64,000 nucleotides of DNA, taken from Flagellimonas yonaguniensis. GTDB taxonomy: Bacteria > Bacteroidota > Bacteroidia > Flavobacteriales > Flavobacteriaceae. This document shows, piece after piece, positions 33,891 to 42,464 of the stretch. The notes beneath the pieces were generated by a model. That model did no database searches, was not told where the DNA came from, and was given only the letters and a program-made list of their open reading frames with translations. Where the stretch lies: the NCBI RefSeq assembly GCF_029193885.1, contig NZ_JARFVB010000004.1, positions 124,001 to 188,000 on the forward strand, in the 5' to 3' direction. The position numbers were made by a program, and so were the translations under genes. How positions within the stretch are numbered: the first letter of the stretch is position 1; each line of letters begins with the position of its first letter.

Positions 33891-34922
33891 ATGTATGTTT
33901 CAAAAACATATCGCATCTCCTTTATGTTTTTGGTTCTTGCTTTGCTGTGTTCGTGGTTTTTGAACATCAGTTCAGGTTCGGTATCCATCCCTTTTACGGA
34001 AATGCTATCCATTTTGTTCGGAGAGACTCCCGAAATCACTTCTTGGAAGTACATCATCTGGGATTATCGTATTCCGAAAGCATTTACCTCCATTTTGGTA
34101 GGCGGAGGACTCTCCTTGAGTGGACTTTTAATGCAAACCCTGTTCCGGAACCCTTTGGCAGGCCCTTTTGTTCTTGGAATTAGCTCAGGGGCCAGTTTAG
34201 GTGCCGCTTTACTTTTGATGGGCGTCTCTTTATTGGCAGGATACAGTTCGTTTACCTTTTTGGGTGATGTCTCCTTGGCCATCGCAGCAAGTATCGGCAG
34301 TTTTTTGGTCCTCCTGATCGTAATGATCGTGGCCCAACGGGTAAAGGACACCATGGCCTTATTGATCATTGGGTTAATGTTTGGCAGTATTACATCGGCC
34401 CTTGTAAGTGTACTGGCCTATTTTTCCAGCGCAGAAGATTTACAACGCTTTATTTTTTGGTCCTTCGGAAGTGTGGGCAATCTATCCACAAATCAATTGC
34501 TTTTATTGGGAAGCATCGTTACCGTGGGGGTTTTGTTGAGTATTATCTCCATAAAATCGTTGAATGCCTTTCTTTTAGGCGAAAACTATGCGCAAAGCTT
34601 GGGGGTTTCCCTAAAAAAGTCAAGATTGATGATAATCATAGCAACAGGACTTTTAGCCGGCGGCATTACAGCATTTGCAGGACCCATCGCTTTTGTGGGA
34701 TTGGCAGTTCCCCATTTGACCAGACAGATTTTTGATACCATGGAACACAAAGTGTTGATTCCCACCGTGATGCTGTACGGAGCGATTTTAATGTTGTTGT
34801 GCGACACCTTGGCGCAATTGCCCAATTCCGCAAGTGTATTGCCCATAAACGCCATCACATCCTTGGTCGGGGCTCCTGTGGTCATCTGGCTCTTGGTGCG
34901 TAAACGTAAAATGATGTTCTAA
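33891..34922 (+). CDS. btuC: FecCD-family ABC transporter permease
   Basis: The 343-residue inner-membrane permease has about ten hydrophobic helices and FecCD hallmarks: D-Y-R-I-P-K-A near 60, G-G-G-L-S-L-S-G-L-L-M-Q, N-P-L-A-G-P-F-V-L-G-I-S-S-G-A-S-L-G, L-L-A-G-G-I-T-A-F-A-G-P-I-A-F-V-G-L-A-V-P-H-L-T-R at about 243-268. It would form a BtuC2D2-type importer with the next gene, taking corrinoid from the lipoprotein binding protein. Its ATG directly follows the preceding stop and its stop overlaps the next start by one base (TAATG), showing tight coupling. Confidence 0.92.
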   Translation: MYVSKTYRISFMFLVLALLCSWFLNISSGSVSIPFTEMLSILFGETPEITSWKYIIWDYRIPKAFTSILVGGGLSLSGLLMQTLFRNPLAGPFVLGISSGASLGAALLLMGVSLLAGYSSFTFLGDVSLAIAASIGSFLVLLIVMIVAQRVKDTMALLIIGLMFGSITSALVSVLAYFSSAEDLQRFIFWSFGSVGNLSTNQLLLLGSIVTVGVLLSIISIKSLNAFLLGENYAQSLGVSLKKSRLMIIIATGLLAGGITAFAGPIAFVGLAVPHLTRQIFDTMEHKVLIPTVMLYGAILMLLCDTLAQLPNSASVLPINAITSLVGAPVVIWLLVRKRKMMF

Positions 34923-35701
34923 TGGCAAAAAATAAAAAAAACGTACTATCCATTGCCAATTTATCTATCGGGTACGGTTCCAAAACCGTGGCCAACAACA
35001 TCAATTTTGATTTGGAAGCTGGAATGCTCTGTGGTGTCGTGGGCATCAATGGCATAGGGAAATCGACTTTGTTGCGCACCTTGGGAGGGTTTCAACCGAA
35101 ACTTTACGGGGATATACTGTTGCATGGCGAACCGCTGGAAAAATATACCTCAACTACACTATCCAAAGAACTTAGTGTAGTGTTGACCGAGCAACCTGCC
35201 TCCAAAAATCTCACGGTTCAGGAATTGATTGCCTTGGGACGACAGCCCTATACCAACTGGTTGGGCACCTTGACCAAGGAAGACAAACAACAGATTCAGG
35301 CTAGTTTGGATGCGTTTTTGCTGAACGAACTCCGAAACAACAAATGTCACGAACTTAGTGATGGCCAGTTACAACGGGTACTGGTGGCGCGGGCCATGGC
35401 GCAGGACACTTCGTTGATTCTCTTGGATGAACCTACCACGCATTTAGATCTCTATCACAAAGTGCAGATCTTGAAAATGCTTCGGGAATTGGCACACGAT
35501 AAACAAAAAACCATCCTGTTCACAACGCACGAAATCGAATTGGCCATTCAGTTATGCGACCGAATATTGATTTTGGACGGAAAAGACCATCCCTTCGGGG
35601 ACCCTTGTCAACTCATCGAACAAAATCACTTTGATAGATTGTTTCCTTCGGAAATGGTCCAGTTTGATGGTAAAACAGGTTCTTTTAAAGTGAATAAGTA
35701 A
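34922..35701 (+). CDS. btuD: ABC transporter ATP-binding protein
   Basis: The 259-residue ATPase has Walker A G-I-N-G-I-G-K-S-T-L at about 41-50, a Q-loop, the signature L-S-D-G-Q-L-Q-R at about 143, Walker B L-I-L-L-D-E-P-T-T-H-L-D at about 162 and the switch His in F-T-T-H-E. The second residue pair of Walker A is I-G rather than the common A/S-G, which is harmless. It completes the binding protein-permease-ATPase operon for corrinoid (or, less likely, siderophore) uptake. Confidence 0.92.
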   Translation: MAKNKKNVLSIANLSIGYGSKTVANNINFDLEAGMLCGVVGINGIGKSTLLRTLGGFQPKLYGDILLHGEPLEKYTSTTLSKELSVVLTEQPASKNLTVQELIALGRQPYTNWLGTLTKEDKQQIQASLDAFLLNELRNNKCHELSDGQLQRVLVARAMAQDTSLILLDEPTTHLDLYHKVQILKMLRELAHDKQKTILFTTHEIELAIQLCDRILILDGKDHPFGDPCQLIEQNHFDRLFPSEMVQFDGKTGSFKVNK

Positions 35702-35762
35702 GTACATTTTACATTTCGGCATCAAACGGAATCCATTATCTTTATCCTTCAGAAATTTTTTC

Positions 35763-37097
35763 ATGAGCACGGAACTTATCTATGTAATTATATTCATCAT
35801 CGCATCGGCCATTGGCCTCCTTGCGGGGATGTACATTCAAAAACTAAAAACCAAGTCAACTGAGAGTGTTTGGGGAGAACGCGAACAGCAATTGAACGCC
35901 ACCATTAAATCCTTGAATGATAAGTTGTTACTTAGTAATGAAGAGCAAAAACAATTGCAGCGCGAAAAAGAACAGCAGAGCAATCAAATTGTGCGCTACC
36001 AAGCCGATTTGGAAAACCTTCAACTAAAGAACAAGGAACAAAAAGAAGAAGTAGAAAAACTTCAAGAAAAGTTTACCAAGGAATTCGAAAACCTTGCCAA
36101 TAAAATCTTGGACGAGAAAAGTGAAAAGTTTACCAAGAGCAACAAAGAGAACATTGAAAATATCCTGACGCCCCTTAACAAAAAAATAAAGGAGTTCGAG
36201 GAAAAGGTGGAAAAATCACAAAAGGAAAACATCAGCATCAATTCCTCGCTAAAGCAACAACTTGAAAGCCTACAACAACAAAACTTAAAGATTACCCAAG
36301 AGGCCGAAAACCTTACCAAGGCCTTGAAAGGCGACAGCAAAATGCAAGGGAACTGGGGCGAATTGGTCTTGGAACGTGTGCTTGAAAAGTCTGGTTTAGA
36401 GAAGGATAGGGAATATAGTGTACAACAAAGCTTTAAACGTGAAGATGGTAGCCGGGTAATGCCCGATGTCATCATACACCTGCCCGATGGCAAAAAAATG
36501 GTCGTGGATTCAAAGGTCTCACTCACAGATTATGAACGCTACACCAACGCAAACGAAGAGGACAGACCCAAGTTCTTGAAGGACCATATCAACTCTCTAC
36601 GAAGACATGTGGAACAGCTGTCCTCCAAAAAATATGAAGACCTTTACGAGATGGAAAGTCCCGATTTTGTATTGATGTTCGTACCGATAGAACCTGCCTT
36701 CGCCATTGCGATCAATGAAGACAACTCCCTGTACAACAAAGCATTTGAACAAAATATCGTCATTGTTACACCTTCCACGCTATTGGCCACCCTTCGTACC
36801 ATTGATTCGATGTGGAGCAATGAGAAACAGCAACGGAACGCTATTGAAATTGCTCGACAAGCGGGTTCGCTTTACGATAAATTCGAGGGTTTTGTCACCG
36901 ACCTTACCAAAGTGGGCAAAAAGATGGATGAGGCCAAAAGTGAATACCGTGGTGCCATGAACAAACTAGTCGAAGGACGCGGTAACATTGTCACAACCAT
37001 CGAAAAATTGAAGAAAATGGGGGCCAAGGCCAAAAAATCGCTGCCTGAACCAATTTTAAAACGGGCCCACGAAGACAATTTTGAAGAATTAAACTAG
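35763..37097 (+). CDS. rmuC: DNA recombination protein RmuC
   Basis: A 444-residue membrane-anchored protein: one N-terminal transmembrane helix (about 4-24), a long coiled coil (about 35-185), then the RmuC domain with Q-G-N-W-G-E-L-V-L-E-R-V-L-E at about 198-211, P-D-V-I-I-H-L-P-D-G-K at about 236, V-V-D-S-K-V-S-L and a conserved F-V-P-I-E-P-A-F at about 305. RmuC limits inversions at short repeats and carries a restriction-endonuclease-like fold. The next gene is 10 bases downstream. Confidence 0.94.
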   Translation: MSTELIYVIIFIIASAIGLLAGMYIQKLKTKSTESVWGEREQQLNATIKSLNDKLLLSNEEQKQLQREKEQQSNQIVRYQADLENLQLKNKEQKEEVEKLQEKFTKEFENLANKILDEKSEKFTKSNKENIENILTPLNKKIKEFEEKVEKSQKENISINSSLKQQLESLQQQNLKITQEAENLTKALKGDSKMQGNWGELVLERVLEKSGLEKDREYSVQQSFKREDGSRVMPDVIIHLPDGKKMVVDSKVSLTDYERYTNANEEDRPKFLKDHINSLRRHVEQLSSKKYEDLYEMESPDFVLMFVPIEPAFAIAINEDNSLYNKAFEQNIVIVTPSTLLATLRTIDSMWSNEKQQRNAIEIARQAGSLYDKFEGFVTDLTKVGKKMDEAKSEYRGAMNKLVEGRGNIVTTIEKLKKMGAKAKKSLPEPILKRAHEDNFEELN

Positions 37098-37107
37098 CAC
37101 ACTGACC

Positions 37108-37473
37108 ATGAAAAAATTCCTGATTATTTTTATCGCAGCCATTCTCGTTGGCATTGTGGGGTATTTTGCTTTTATTTATTATGTGCCCTATAGTGAGGGA
37201 TACCGCTCAGGGGAACTCATTAAGTTCAGTAGAAAGGGCGTATTGGTAAAAACATGGGAAGGCCAAATCAGTCAAGGATTGTCTGGAACCAATGTGTTTT
37301 CATTCTCCGTAGAGGACAGTGAAAAGGAAATCATTGAAAAGATGAAGGAGTTTCAAGGGCAGTACATCAAAGTCTCCTATAAAGAACGCTACGCCACCTT
37401 TTTCTGGCTGGGCGACACCAAATATTTTATCACAGAAGTAAAATCAGAGAAATCACCGATTTTTAGGAATTAG
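37108..37473 (+). CDS. Small single-pass membrane protein of unknown function
   Basis: The 121-residue protein has one N-terminal transmembrane helix (about 4-26) and a soluble beta-rich part with Y-S-E-G-Y-R-S-G-E-L-I-K-F-S-R-K-G and V-L-V-K-T-W-E-G. I recognise it only as a conserved flavobacterial protein; some related entries are labelled 6-phosphogluconate dehydrogenase, which this sequence cannot be since it has no dinucleotide-binding fold. It follows rmuC by 10 bases and is probably co-transcribed with it. Confidence 0.8.
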   Translation: MKKFLIIFIAAILVGIVGYFAFIYYVPYSEGYRSGELIKFSRKGVLVKTWEGQISQGLSGTNVFSFSVEDSEKEIIEKMKEFQGQYIKVSYKERYATFFWLGDTKYFITEVKSEKSPIFRN

Positions 37474-37476
37474 ATG

Positions 37477-37551
37477 ACACACCCCTAGCCCCTCTTTTTA
37501 GAGGGCAAACAAAACTTCCCTCCTAGGAAGGAGGGATTGAGGGAGGTGTGT
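37477..37551. repeat. Cruciform palindromic element at the 3' end of the DUF559 gene
   Basis: Outer arms acacacc (37477-37483) and ggtgtgt (37545-37551) enclose two hairpins: gcccctc/gagggc (37488-37506, T-rich loop) and an 8-bp perfect stem tccctcct/aggaggga with a 4-base loop (37517-37536). The last codons and stop of the DUF559 gene lie inside the element. Confidence 0.65.
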
Positions 37552-37921
37552 TTCCATTTGCTTCAAATTGAAAAATATACTCCTCAATCACTCTCAAAAC
37601 ATTATCCATATCGTTTAAAACCTGACCGTCAGAAAATCGGAGCACTTGAATACCTAGCTCATTCAATCTTTTTGCCTTAATAACATCTTTCTTCCAAGTT
37701 TCTTCAAGTTGATGTGAATACCCATCCACTTCAATGGCCAATCTTAGTTTATTACAGAAAAAATCCACAATATATTCATCTATAGGTTTCTGCCTGTGAA
37801 AATCATAGCCATGCATTTGATCACGCTTTAATTTCTGCCACAACCGTATTTCTGCTTTTGTAGCATTCCTCCTGAGTTCCCTTGCAAGTTCTTTTAGCTT
37901 TGGATTATATTTGATAATCAT
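37523..37921 (-). CDS. DUF559 endonuclease-like protein
   Basis: A 132-residue protein of the DUF559 group, related in fold to Vsr and other restriction-like nucleases. It has L-R-R-N-A-T-K-A-E-I-R-L-W-Q-K-L at about 17-32, F-H-R-Q-K-P-I-D-E-Y-I-V-D-F-F-C at about 41-56, and I-E-V-D-G-Y-S-H (about 63-70), which supply the D...ExD/H-type acidic positions. The tail N-T-P-P-S-I-P-P-S is encoded by a palindromic repeat. These proteins occur in many scattered copies in Bacteroidota; activity is unproven. Confidence 0.85.
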   Translation of the reverse strand: MIIKYNPKLKELARELRRNATKAEIRLWQKLKRDQMHGYDFHRQKPIDEYIVDFFCNKLRLAIEVDGYSHQLEETWKKDVIKAKRLNELGIQVLRFSDGQVLNDMDNVLRVIEEYIFQFEANGNTPPSIPPS

Positions 37922-37977
37922 TTTGCATCGAAATTATCTCCTTTCAAAAAAGGATTCTATGAAAACTCCAACAAAAT

Positions 37978-38523
37978 ATGAAGAAATTCAAATCATCCAG
38001 GGAAAGTAGAGTATCCATTACCGAGCTAATGCTGCCCTCCCACTCCAATTTTGGTGGTAAGGTGCACGGTGGGCACATTCTCAATCTTATGGATCAAATA
38101 GCTTTTGCTTGTGCTTCCAAACATTCCCAAAGCTATTGCGTGACAGCTTCGGTAAATCGAGTGGATTTTTTGAATCCAATAGATGTTGGGGAATTGGTAA
38201 CCTTAAAAGCTTCTATAAATTACACGGGCAAGACTTCCATGGTGGTCGGGGTGCGTGTTGAATCGGAAAATGTGACCACAGGAAAAGTAAAGCATTGCAA
38301 TTCCTCTTATTTCACTATGGTAGCCAAGGGCGAAGATGGTAAAAATAAACCCGTTCCAGGTCTGATTTTAAAGACCAAGCAGGATATCCGCCGTTTTGCA
38401 CGTAGCAAGGAACGCAAACAATCTGCCTTTAAACGCGACAGCAAGTACGAATCCAACAATTTTAAAGTGAACGAATACTTGGAGTTCCTACAAGGCGAAA
38501 ACGTTAAGATGGATTTTGATTAA
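37978..38523 (+). CDS. Acyl-CoA thioesterase (hotdog fold)
   Basis: A 181-residue acyl-CoA thioester hydrolase of the YciA/ACOT type. The hotdog core (about 12-130) has G-G-K-V-H-G-G-H-I-L-N-L-M-D-Q-I-A, V-D-F-L-N-P-I-D-V-G and T-G-K-T-S-M-V-V-G-V-R-V; the C-terminal 50 residues are a charged helical extension. It hydrolyses acyl-CoA to free acid and CoA, chain length unknown. Its last 20 bases overlap the end of convergent pgl. Confidence 0.88.
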   Translation: MKKFKSSRESRVSITELMLPSHSNFGGKVHGGHILNLMDQIAFACASKHSQSYCVTASVNRVDFLNPIDVGELVTLKASINYTGKTSMVVGVRVESENVTTGKVKHCNSSYFTMVAKGEDGKNKPVPGLILKTKQDIRRFARSKERKQSAFKRDSKYESNNFKVNEYLEFLQGENVKMDFD

Positions 38524-39229
38524 GCTTGGCTGCGGCCTCTTCATCCAAAAACCACACTAACTTCCCTGATGAAGGATTGACCAAGGATGCGGGGTACGCA
38601 TCGGAACCTTCGGTTTTTTGCACTACGGCTTTTACCTTTTCAGCTTTGGATGCTCCTGTGACCAAAAAGGCCACTTCTTTGGCCGTGTTGATCACTTTTC
38701 CGTTAATGGAAACTCTTTTTTGACCAGAATCCGGGTGCGTGGCCACCACACAATGGTCCTCGTAATCCCACAACTCAATTTCGTGAGGAAAAATGGAAGC
38801 GGTATGCCCATCATCGCCCATTCCCAATATTACCAAATCAAACTGGGGCACTTCCTCCACCCTGTCCAAATCTATTTCAAGAAGATTGGCGTAGCGCATG
38901 GCTTCATTAACGGGATCATTTTCTCCCAATATCCGATTGATGTTCTCCTTGGGTACCTCAATTTTGGAAAAAAGGTGCTCTACTGTCATTTTATAATTGC
39001 TTTCATCATCCGAAGGAGGAACACAACGTTCGTCTCCCCAATAAAAATGTACCTTGCTCCAATTGATCTTGCCCGCAAAATTTTCGGCCAGCACATCAAA
39101 AACTATCTTTGGGGTACTACCGCCCGATAGAGCTACGTAAAAAGCATCTTTACCTTTTAATTGATCCACAAAATAGCTGGAAAACTGTTCAGCCACCTCT
39201 TGTTTATCCTTATATATTTTTAAATCCAT
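38504..39229 (-). CDS. pgl: 6-phosphogluconolactonase
   Basis: The second enzyme of the oxidative pentose phosphate pathway, hydrolysing 6-phosphogluconolactone. The 241 residues show the DevB/Pgl motifs: V-A-L-S-G-G-S-T-P near 33, W-S-K-V-H-F-Y-W-G-D-E-R-C-V-P at about 57-71, S-N-Y-K-M and G-M-G-D-D-G-H-T-A-S-I-F-P at about 136-148. It lies 101 bases after zwf on the same strand, with a tandem repeat and a palindromic-repeat fragment between them. Confidence 0.95.
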   Translation of the reverse strand: MDLKIYKDKQEVAEQFSSYFVDQLKGKDAFYVALSGGSTPKIVFDVLAENFAGKINWSKVHFYWGDERCVPPSDDESNYKMTVEHLFSKIEVPKENINRILGENDPVNEAMRYANLLEIDLDRVEEVPQFDLVILGMGDDGHTASIFPHEIELWDYEDHCVVATHPDSGQKRVSINGKVINTAKEVAFLVTGASKAEKVKAVVQKTEGSDAYPASLVNPSSGKLVWFLDEEAAAKLNQNPS

Positions 39230-39243
39230 CTTAAATTAATTTT

Positions 39244-39296
39244 GGTTCTCGACCTTGGTTTATCCTGAGCGCAGCCGAATGGCTCGAACTGACATA
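39244..39296. repeat. Fragment of a dispersed palindromic repeat
   Basis: The strings ggttctcga (39244-39252) and ctcgaactgacata (39283-39296) also occur in the same order and spacing class in the complete element at 54553-54662. Between them is tatcctgagcgcagccgaa, itself a frequent flavobacterial intergenic string as far as I recall. Confidence 0.55.
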
Positions 39297-39300
39297 CTTT

Positions 39301-39327
39301 TCCTGACTCCTGACTCCTGACTCCTGA
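39301..39327. repeat. 7-bp tandem repeat
   Basis: Nearly four copies of tcctgac (the last lacks its final base), in the zwf-pgl intergenic region. It may vary in copy number; no function is implied. Confidence 0.8.
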
Positions 39328-39330
39328 AAT

Positions 39331-40863
39331 TTAACAAATCACACAATAGCCAGGATCTTCAGCCAAATTCTCGCTTGGATTGCGCCAATAGCCATCTCCT
39401 TCAATTAAGCCATCTGCATTTTCTGGTCCCCAGGCACCTGCAGCATACCCGTACATGCGCACATCCTTACCACTGTTCCAGTAGTTTAAAATAGGGTCGA
39501 CAAACTCCCAAGCAGCTTCCACTTCATCAGCTCGTGCATACAGGGTGGCATCCCCCTGCATGGCATCCAACAATAAACGTTCATAGGCTTCCATTACATA
39601 GGTCTCGGCCAAACTTGCATAATAAAAATCCAAATTGGCACGCTCCACCTTAAAGCCCTGTCCCGGTACTTTTACCCCAAATTTGATCAGGATTCCCTCA
39701 TCGGGCTGAATACGAATGATCAACTTGTTGTCCATCTCTTGCATTTCGGACCCCTTGAATATCTGGTGATGTGGTTTTTTGAAGTGAATCACAATCTCAG
39801 TTACCTTAGTGGGCATGCGCTTGGCGGTCCTTACATAAAATGGTACTCCGTGCCAGCGCCAGTTGTCCACATAAAACTTAATGGCAGCATAGGTCTCCGT
39901 GGTGGAGTTCGAATCCACTCCCTCTTCATCACGATACCCTTTTACAGCTTTACCGTCGACTTTGGAAGCGACATACTGCGCTCGAATGGTATTTTCAAAA
40001 AGTTCCTTATCCTTCGTCATTAACCGTAATGATTTGAGCGCCTTGACTTTTTCGTTTCGTATTTCTTCGGCATCCGCACCAATTGGTGGCTCCATTACCA
40101 CCAAGGAAACCAACTGCAACAAATGGTTCTGGAACATATCCCGAAGCGCTCCTGACTTGTCATAATAGCCCCCACGCTTCTCCGCCCCTACGCTTTCCGC
40201 ATTGGTAATCTCAACATGTTGGATATAATTACGGTTCCAAAGTGGTTCAAAAATACTGTTGGAAAATCGGGTCACCAACAGATTCTGAACGGTTTCTTTC
40301 CCCAAATAATGGTCTATTCGGTAGATTTGATGCTCTTTAAAATACTTATGAAGGCCTTTGTTCAGTTCTTGGGCAGTCTCTAGGCTATATCCGAAAGGTT
40401 TTTCCACAATCAAGCGCTTCCAACCATTATTCTGGGTATTCATCCCCGCATTCGATAGATTGTGGGACACCGTCTCGTATAAGGTTGGGGGGGTGGATAG
40501 GTAATAAATGATATTTCCCGAAGTATTGTGTTTTTCCTTCAATGCTTCCACCCTTTTTCTAAGAGGGGCATAATCGGTATCGTAGCTGTCACCTAAATCC
40601 TCATAATAAAGCTTATCGACAAAACCTTTTACCCTGCCATCATCCAAATCTTTGGTCTTTTGCTTCAAATATTCGCTATCGTAGACCACACGGTCCCGAA
40701 ACGCCTCGTCCGTCAAGTCGCTACGGCTAACCCCAAGAATCACGAAGTTTTCGGGCAATTGGTCGGCCAAGTATAAATTGAATAAGGAAGGTATCAGTTT
40801 TCTAGCAGTCAAATCACCCGATGCCCCAAAAATCACGAGCATCTGATTATCGGTCTTTTTCAT
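39331..40863 (-). CDS. zwf: Glucose-6-phosphate 1-dehydrogenase
   Basis: Zwf oxidises glucose 6-phosphate to 6-phosphogluconolactone and reduces NADP+. The 510-residue protein has the dinucleotide motif F-G-A-S-G-D-L-T-A-R-K-L near 12-23, the active-site R-I-D-H-Y-L-G-K-E at about 180-188, E-K-P-F-G and the C-terminal domain with P-N-E...-like R-I-Q-P-D-E-G-I at about 380. It is the first gene of the zwf-pgl pair, divergent from gnd 164 bases away, so all oxidative-branch enzymes of the pathway are clustered. Confidence 0.97.
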   Translation of the reverse strand: MKKTDNQMLVIFGASGDLTARKLIPSLFNLYLADQLPENFVILGVSRSDLTDEAFRDRVVYDSEYLKQKTKDLDDGRVKGFVDKLYYEDLGDSYDTDYAPLRKRVEALKEKHNTSGNIIYYLSTPPTLYETVSHNLSNAGMNTQNNGWKRLIVEKPFGYSLETAQELNKGLHKYFKEHQIYRIDHYLGKETVQNLLVTRFSNSIFEPLWNRNYIQHVEITNAESVGAEKRGGYYDKSGALRDMFQNHLLQLVSLVVMEPPIGADAEEIRNEKVKALKSLRLMTKDKELFENTIRAQYVASKVDGKAVKGYRDEEGVDSNSTTETYAAIKFYVDNWRWHGVPFYVRTAKRMPTKVTEIVIHFKKPHHQIFKGSEMQEMDNKLIIRIQPDEGILIKFGVKVPGQGFKVERANLDFYYASLAETYVMEAYERLLLDAMQGDATLYARADEVEAAWEFVDPILNYWNSGKDVRMYGYAAGAWGPENADGLIEGDGYWRNPSENLAEDPGYCVIC

Positions 40864-40930
40864 AGTATTTTTGTTTTCTGGCGAGATTTGCTCTCGTTGA
40901 CAAATTCAGTTTAATATGGTGTCAATATTT

Positions 40931-40961
40931 TTGAGCATCACGAATATAAGGTTTATTTTAG
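40931..40961 (+). promoter_or_regulatory. Probable gnd promoter
   Basis: TTG (40931-40933), 20 bases, TATTTTAG (40954-40961), a one-base variant of TAnnTTTG, about 67 bases before the gnd ATG. Confidence 0.45.
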
Positions 40962-41027
40962 GTTCGTAATTCAAGAAACATCAACCTTAGTGATGTCTTA
41001 ACACCTAAGAAGAAGAAAAAACACAGA

Positions 41028-42437
41028 ATGGCAGACACGTATGATTTTGGCCTTGTGGGCCTTGGAGTAATGGGACGTAATTTCATTTTGAATGTAGCCG
41101 ATAATGGCTTTAGTGCATTTGGAAATGATTTGGATGAAGAAAAAGTAAGGGCATTGATCAAAGAAGGCGGAAACTCTACCAAAGTGAATGCCTCTTCGGA
41201 TGTGAAAACCTTTGTACATTCGTTGACAACCCCTCGAAAAATCATGTTGTTGGTGCCGGCCGGAAAAATTGTGGACAGCGTTATCGAAGGCTTGCTCCCC
41301 CATTTGGACGAAGGAGACATCATTATTGATGGAGGAAACTCATTTTACACTGATACTGACCGCCGCGAAGCCTATTTAAAAGACAAAGGCATCAATTTTT
41401 TCGGCGCTGGTGTTTCTGGTGGAGCCGAAGGAGCCAGAAAAGGACCAAGTATTATGCCCGGTGGGTCCAAGGAAGCCTACCAACACGTGAAACCCGTTTT
41501 TGAAGCCGTTTCTGCCAAATATAAAGGTGAACCCTGTGTGGCCTATCTCGGACCAAAATCAGCAGGAAACTACGTGAAAATGGTGCACAATGGCATCGAA
41601 TACGGTTTGATGCAGTTGACTTCTGAGATTTACGACCTGCTCAAGAAGGCGGGCGGACTTACCAATGATGAGCTCCATAAAACCTATTCCGACTGGAATG
41701 AAGGACGCTTACAATCCTTTTTAGTGGAAATCACTTCCGAAATTTTTGATCAAAAAGATGATTTGACCAATAATGACCTTGTGGATATGATCCTAGACAA
41801 GGCCAAACAAAAGGGAACAGGAAAATGGACTTCGCAAAACGCAATGGATTTGGGAATTCCCGTGCCCACCATCGATATAGCGGTAAGTATGCGCGAAATA
41901 TCCGCCCTAAAAGATGAAAGAATCAAAGCGGACGAATTGTATGACCGTCCAACCCCAAAAACAGTGGACAAGGATGATTTTACGGTAAAAGCGGAGCAAG
42001 CACTATATTTCGCCTTCATTATTACTTATGCACAAGGAATGCACCAATTGGCAGATGCTTCCAAAGAATACGGTTACGAACTGGAACTGGGTGAAATTGC
42101 CAAAATATGGCGAGCAGGCTGTATCATCCGTGCAGCACTATTGGCAGATATAACCGAAGCCTACCAAGTTGATAAAGATCTACAGAATTTATTACTATCC
42201 CCTTCTTTTGTGGAAAAAGTGCAAAGCACGGTGGATGCAGCACGGGAATTGGTAAGTTATGGAGCTGCCAATGGCATTCCATTACCTGGATTGTCCAATG
42301 CCCTTACCTATTTTGATGCCTATACGAGTAGCAGACTGCCGTTGAACCTGATTCAGGCACAACGTGATTACTTTGGGTCGCACACCTACGAGCGTTTGGA
42401 TCGCGAAGGTATTTTCCACACGGAGTGGGAGAAATAA
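41028..42437 (+). CDS. gnd: 6-phosphogluconate dehydrogenase, decarboxylating
   Basis: Gnd converts 6-phosphogluconate to ribulose 5-phosphate and CO2 with NADP+. The 469-residue protein is full length: G-L-V-G-L-G-V-M-G-R-N at about 7-17, D-G-G-N-S at about 103, G-V-S-G-G-A-E-G-A-R-K-G-P-S-I-M-P-G-G at about 130-147, V-K-M-V-H-N-G-I-E-Y at about 183 and the C-terminal all-helical dimer domain with the R-D-Y-F-G-x-H-x-(Y/F) end. It is divergent from zwf-pgl. Confidence 0.98.
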   Translation: MADTYDFGLVGLGVMGRNFILNVADNGFSAFGNDLDEEKVRALIKEGGNSTKVNASSDVKTFVHSLTTPRKIMLLVPAGKIVDSVIEGLLPHLDEGDIIIDGGNSFYTDTDRREAYLKDKGINFFGAGVSGGAEGARKGPSIMPGGSKEAYQHVKPVFEAVSAKYKGEPCVAYLGPKSAGNYVKMVHNGIEYGLMQLTSEIYDLLKKAGGLTNDELHKTYSDWNEGRLQSFLVEITSEIFDQKDDLTNNDLVDMILDKAKQKGTGKWTSQNAMDLGIPVPTIDIAVSMREISALKDERIKADELYDRPTPKTVDKDDFTVKAEQALYFAFIITYAQGMHQLADASKEYGYELELGEIAKIWRAGCIIRAALLADITEAYQVDKDLQNLLLSPSFVEKVQSTVDAARELVSYGAANGIPLPGLSNALTYFDAYTSSRLPLNLIQAQRDYFGSHTYERLDREGIFHTEWEK

Positions 42438-42464
42438 TAACCTAAACGTTATTGTTTCAGATAA

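Noticed and set aside
39301-39327. CRISPR-like repeats
   Set aside because: The 7-bp units are directly adjacent without spacers; it is a simple tandem repeat. No other regularly spaced repeats were seen in the window.
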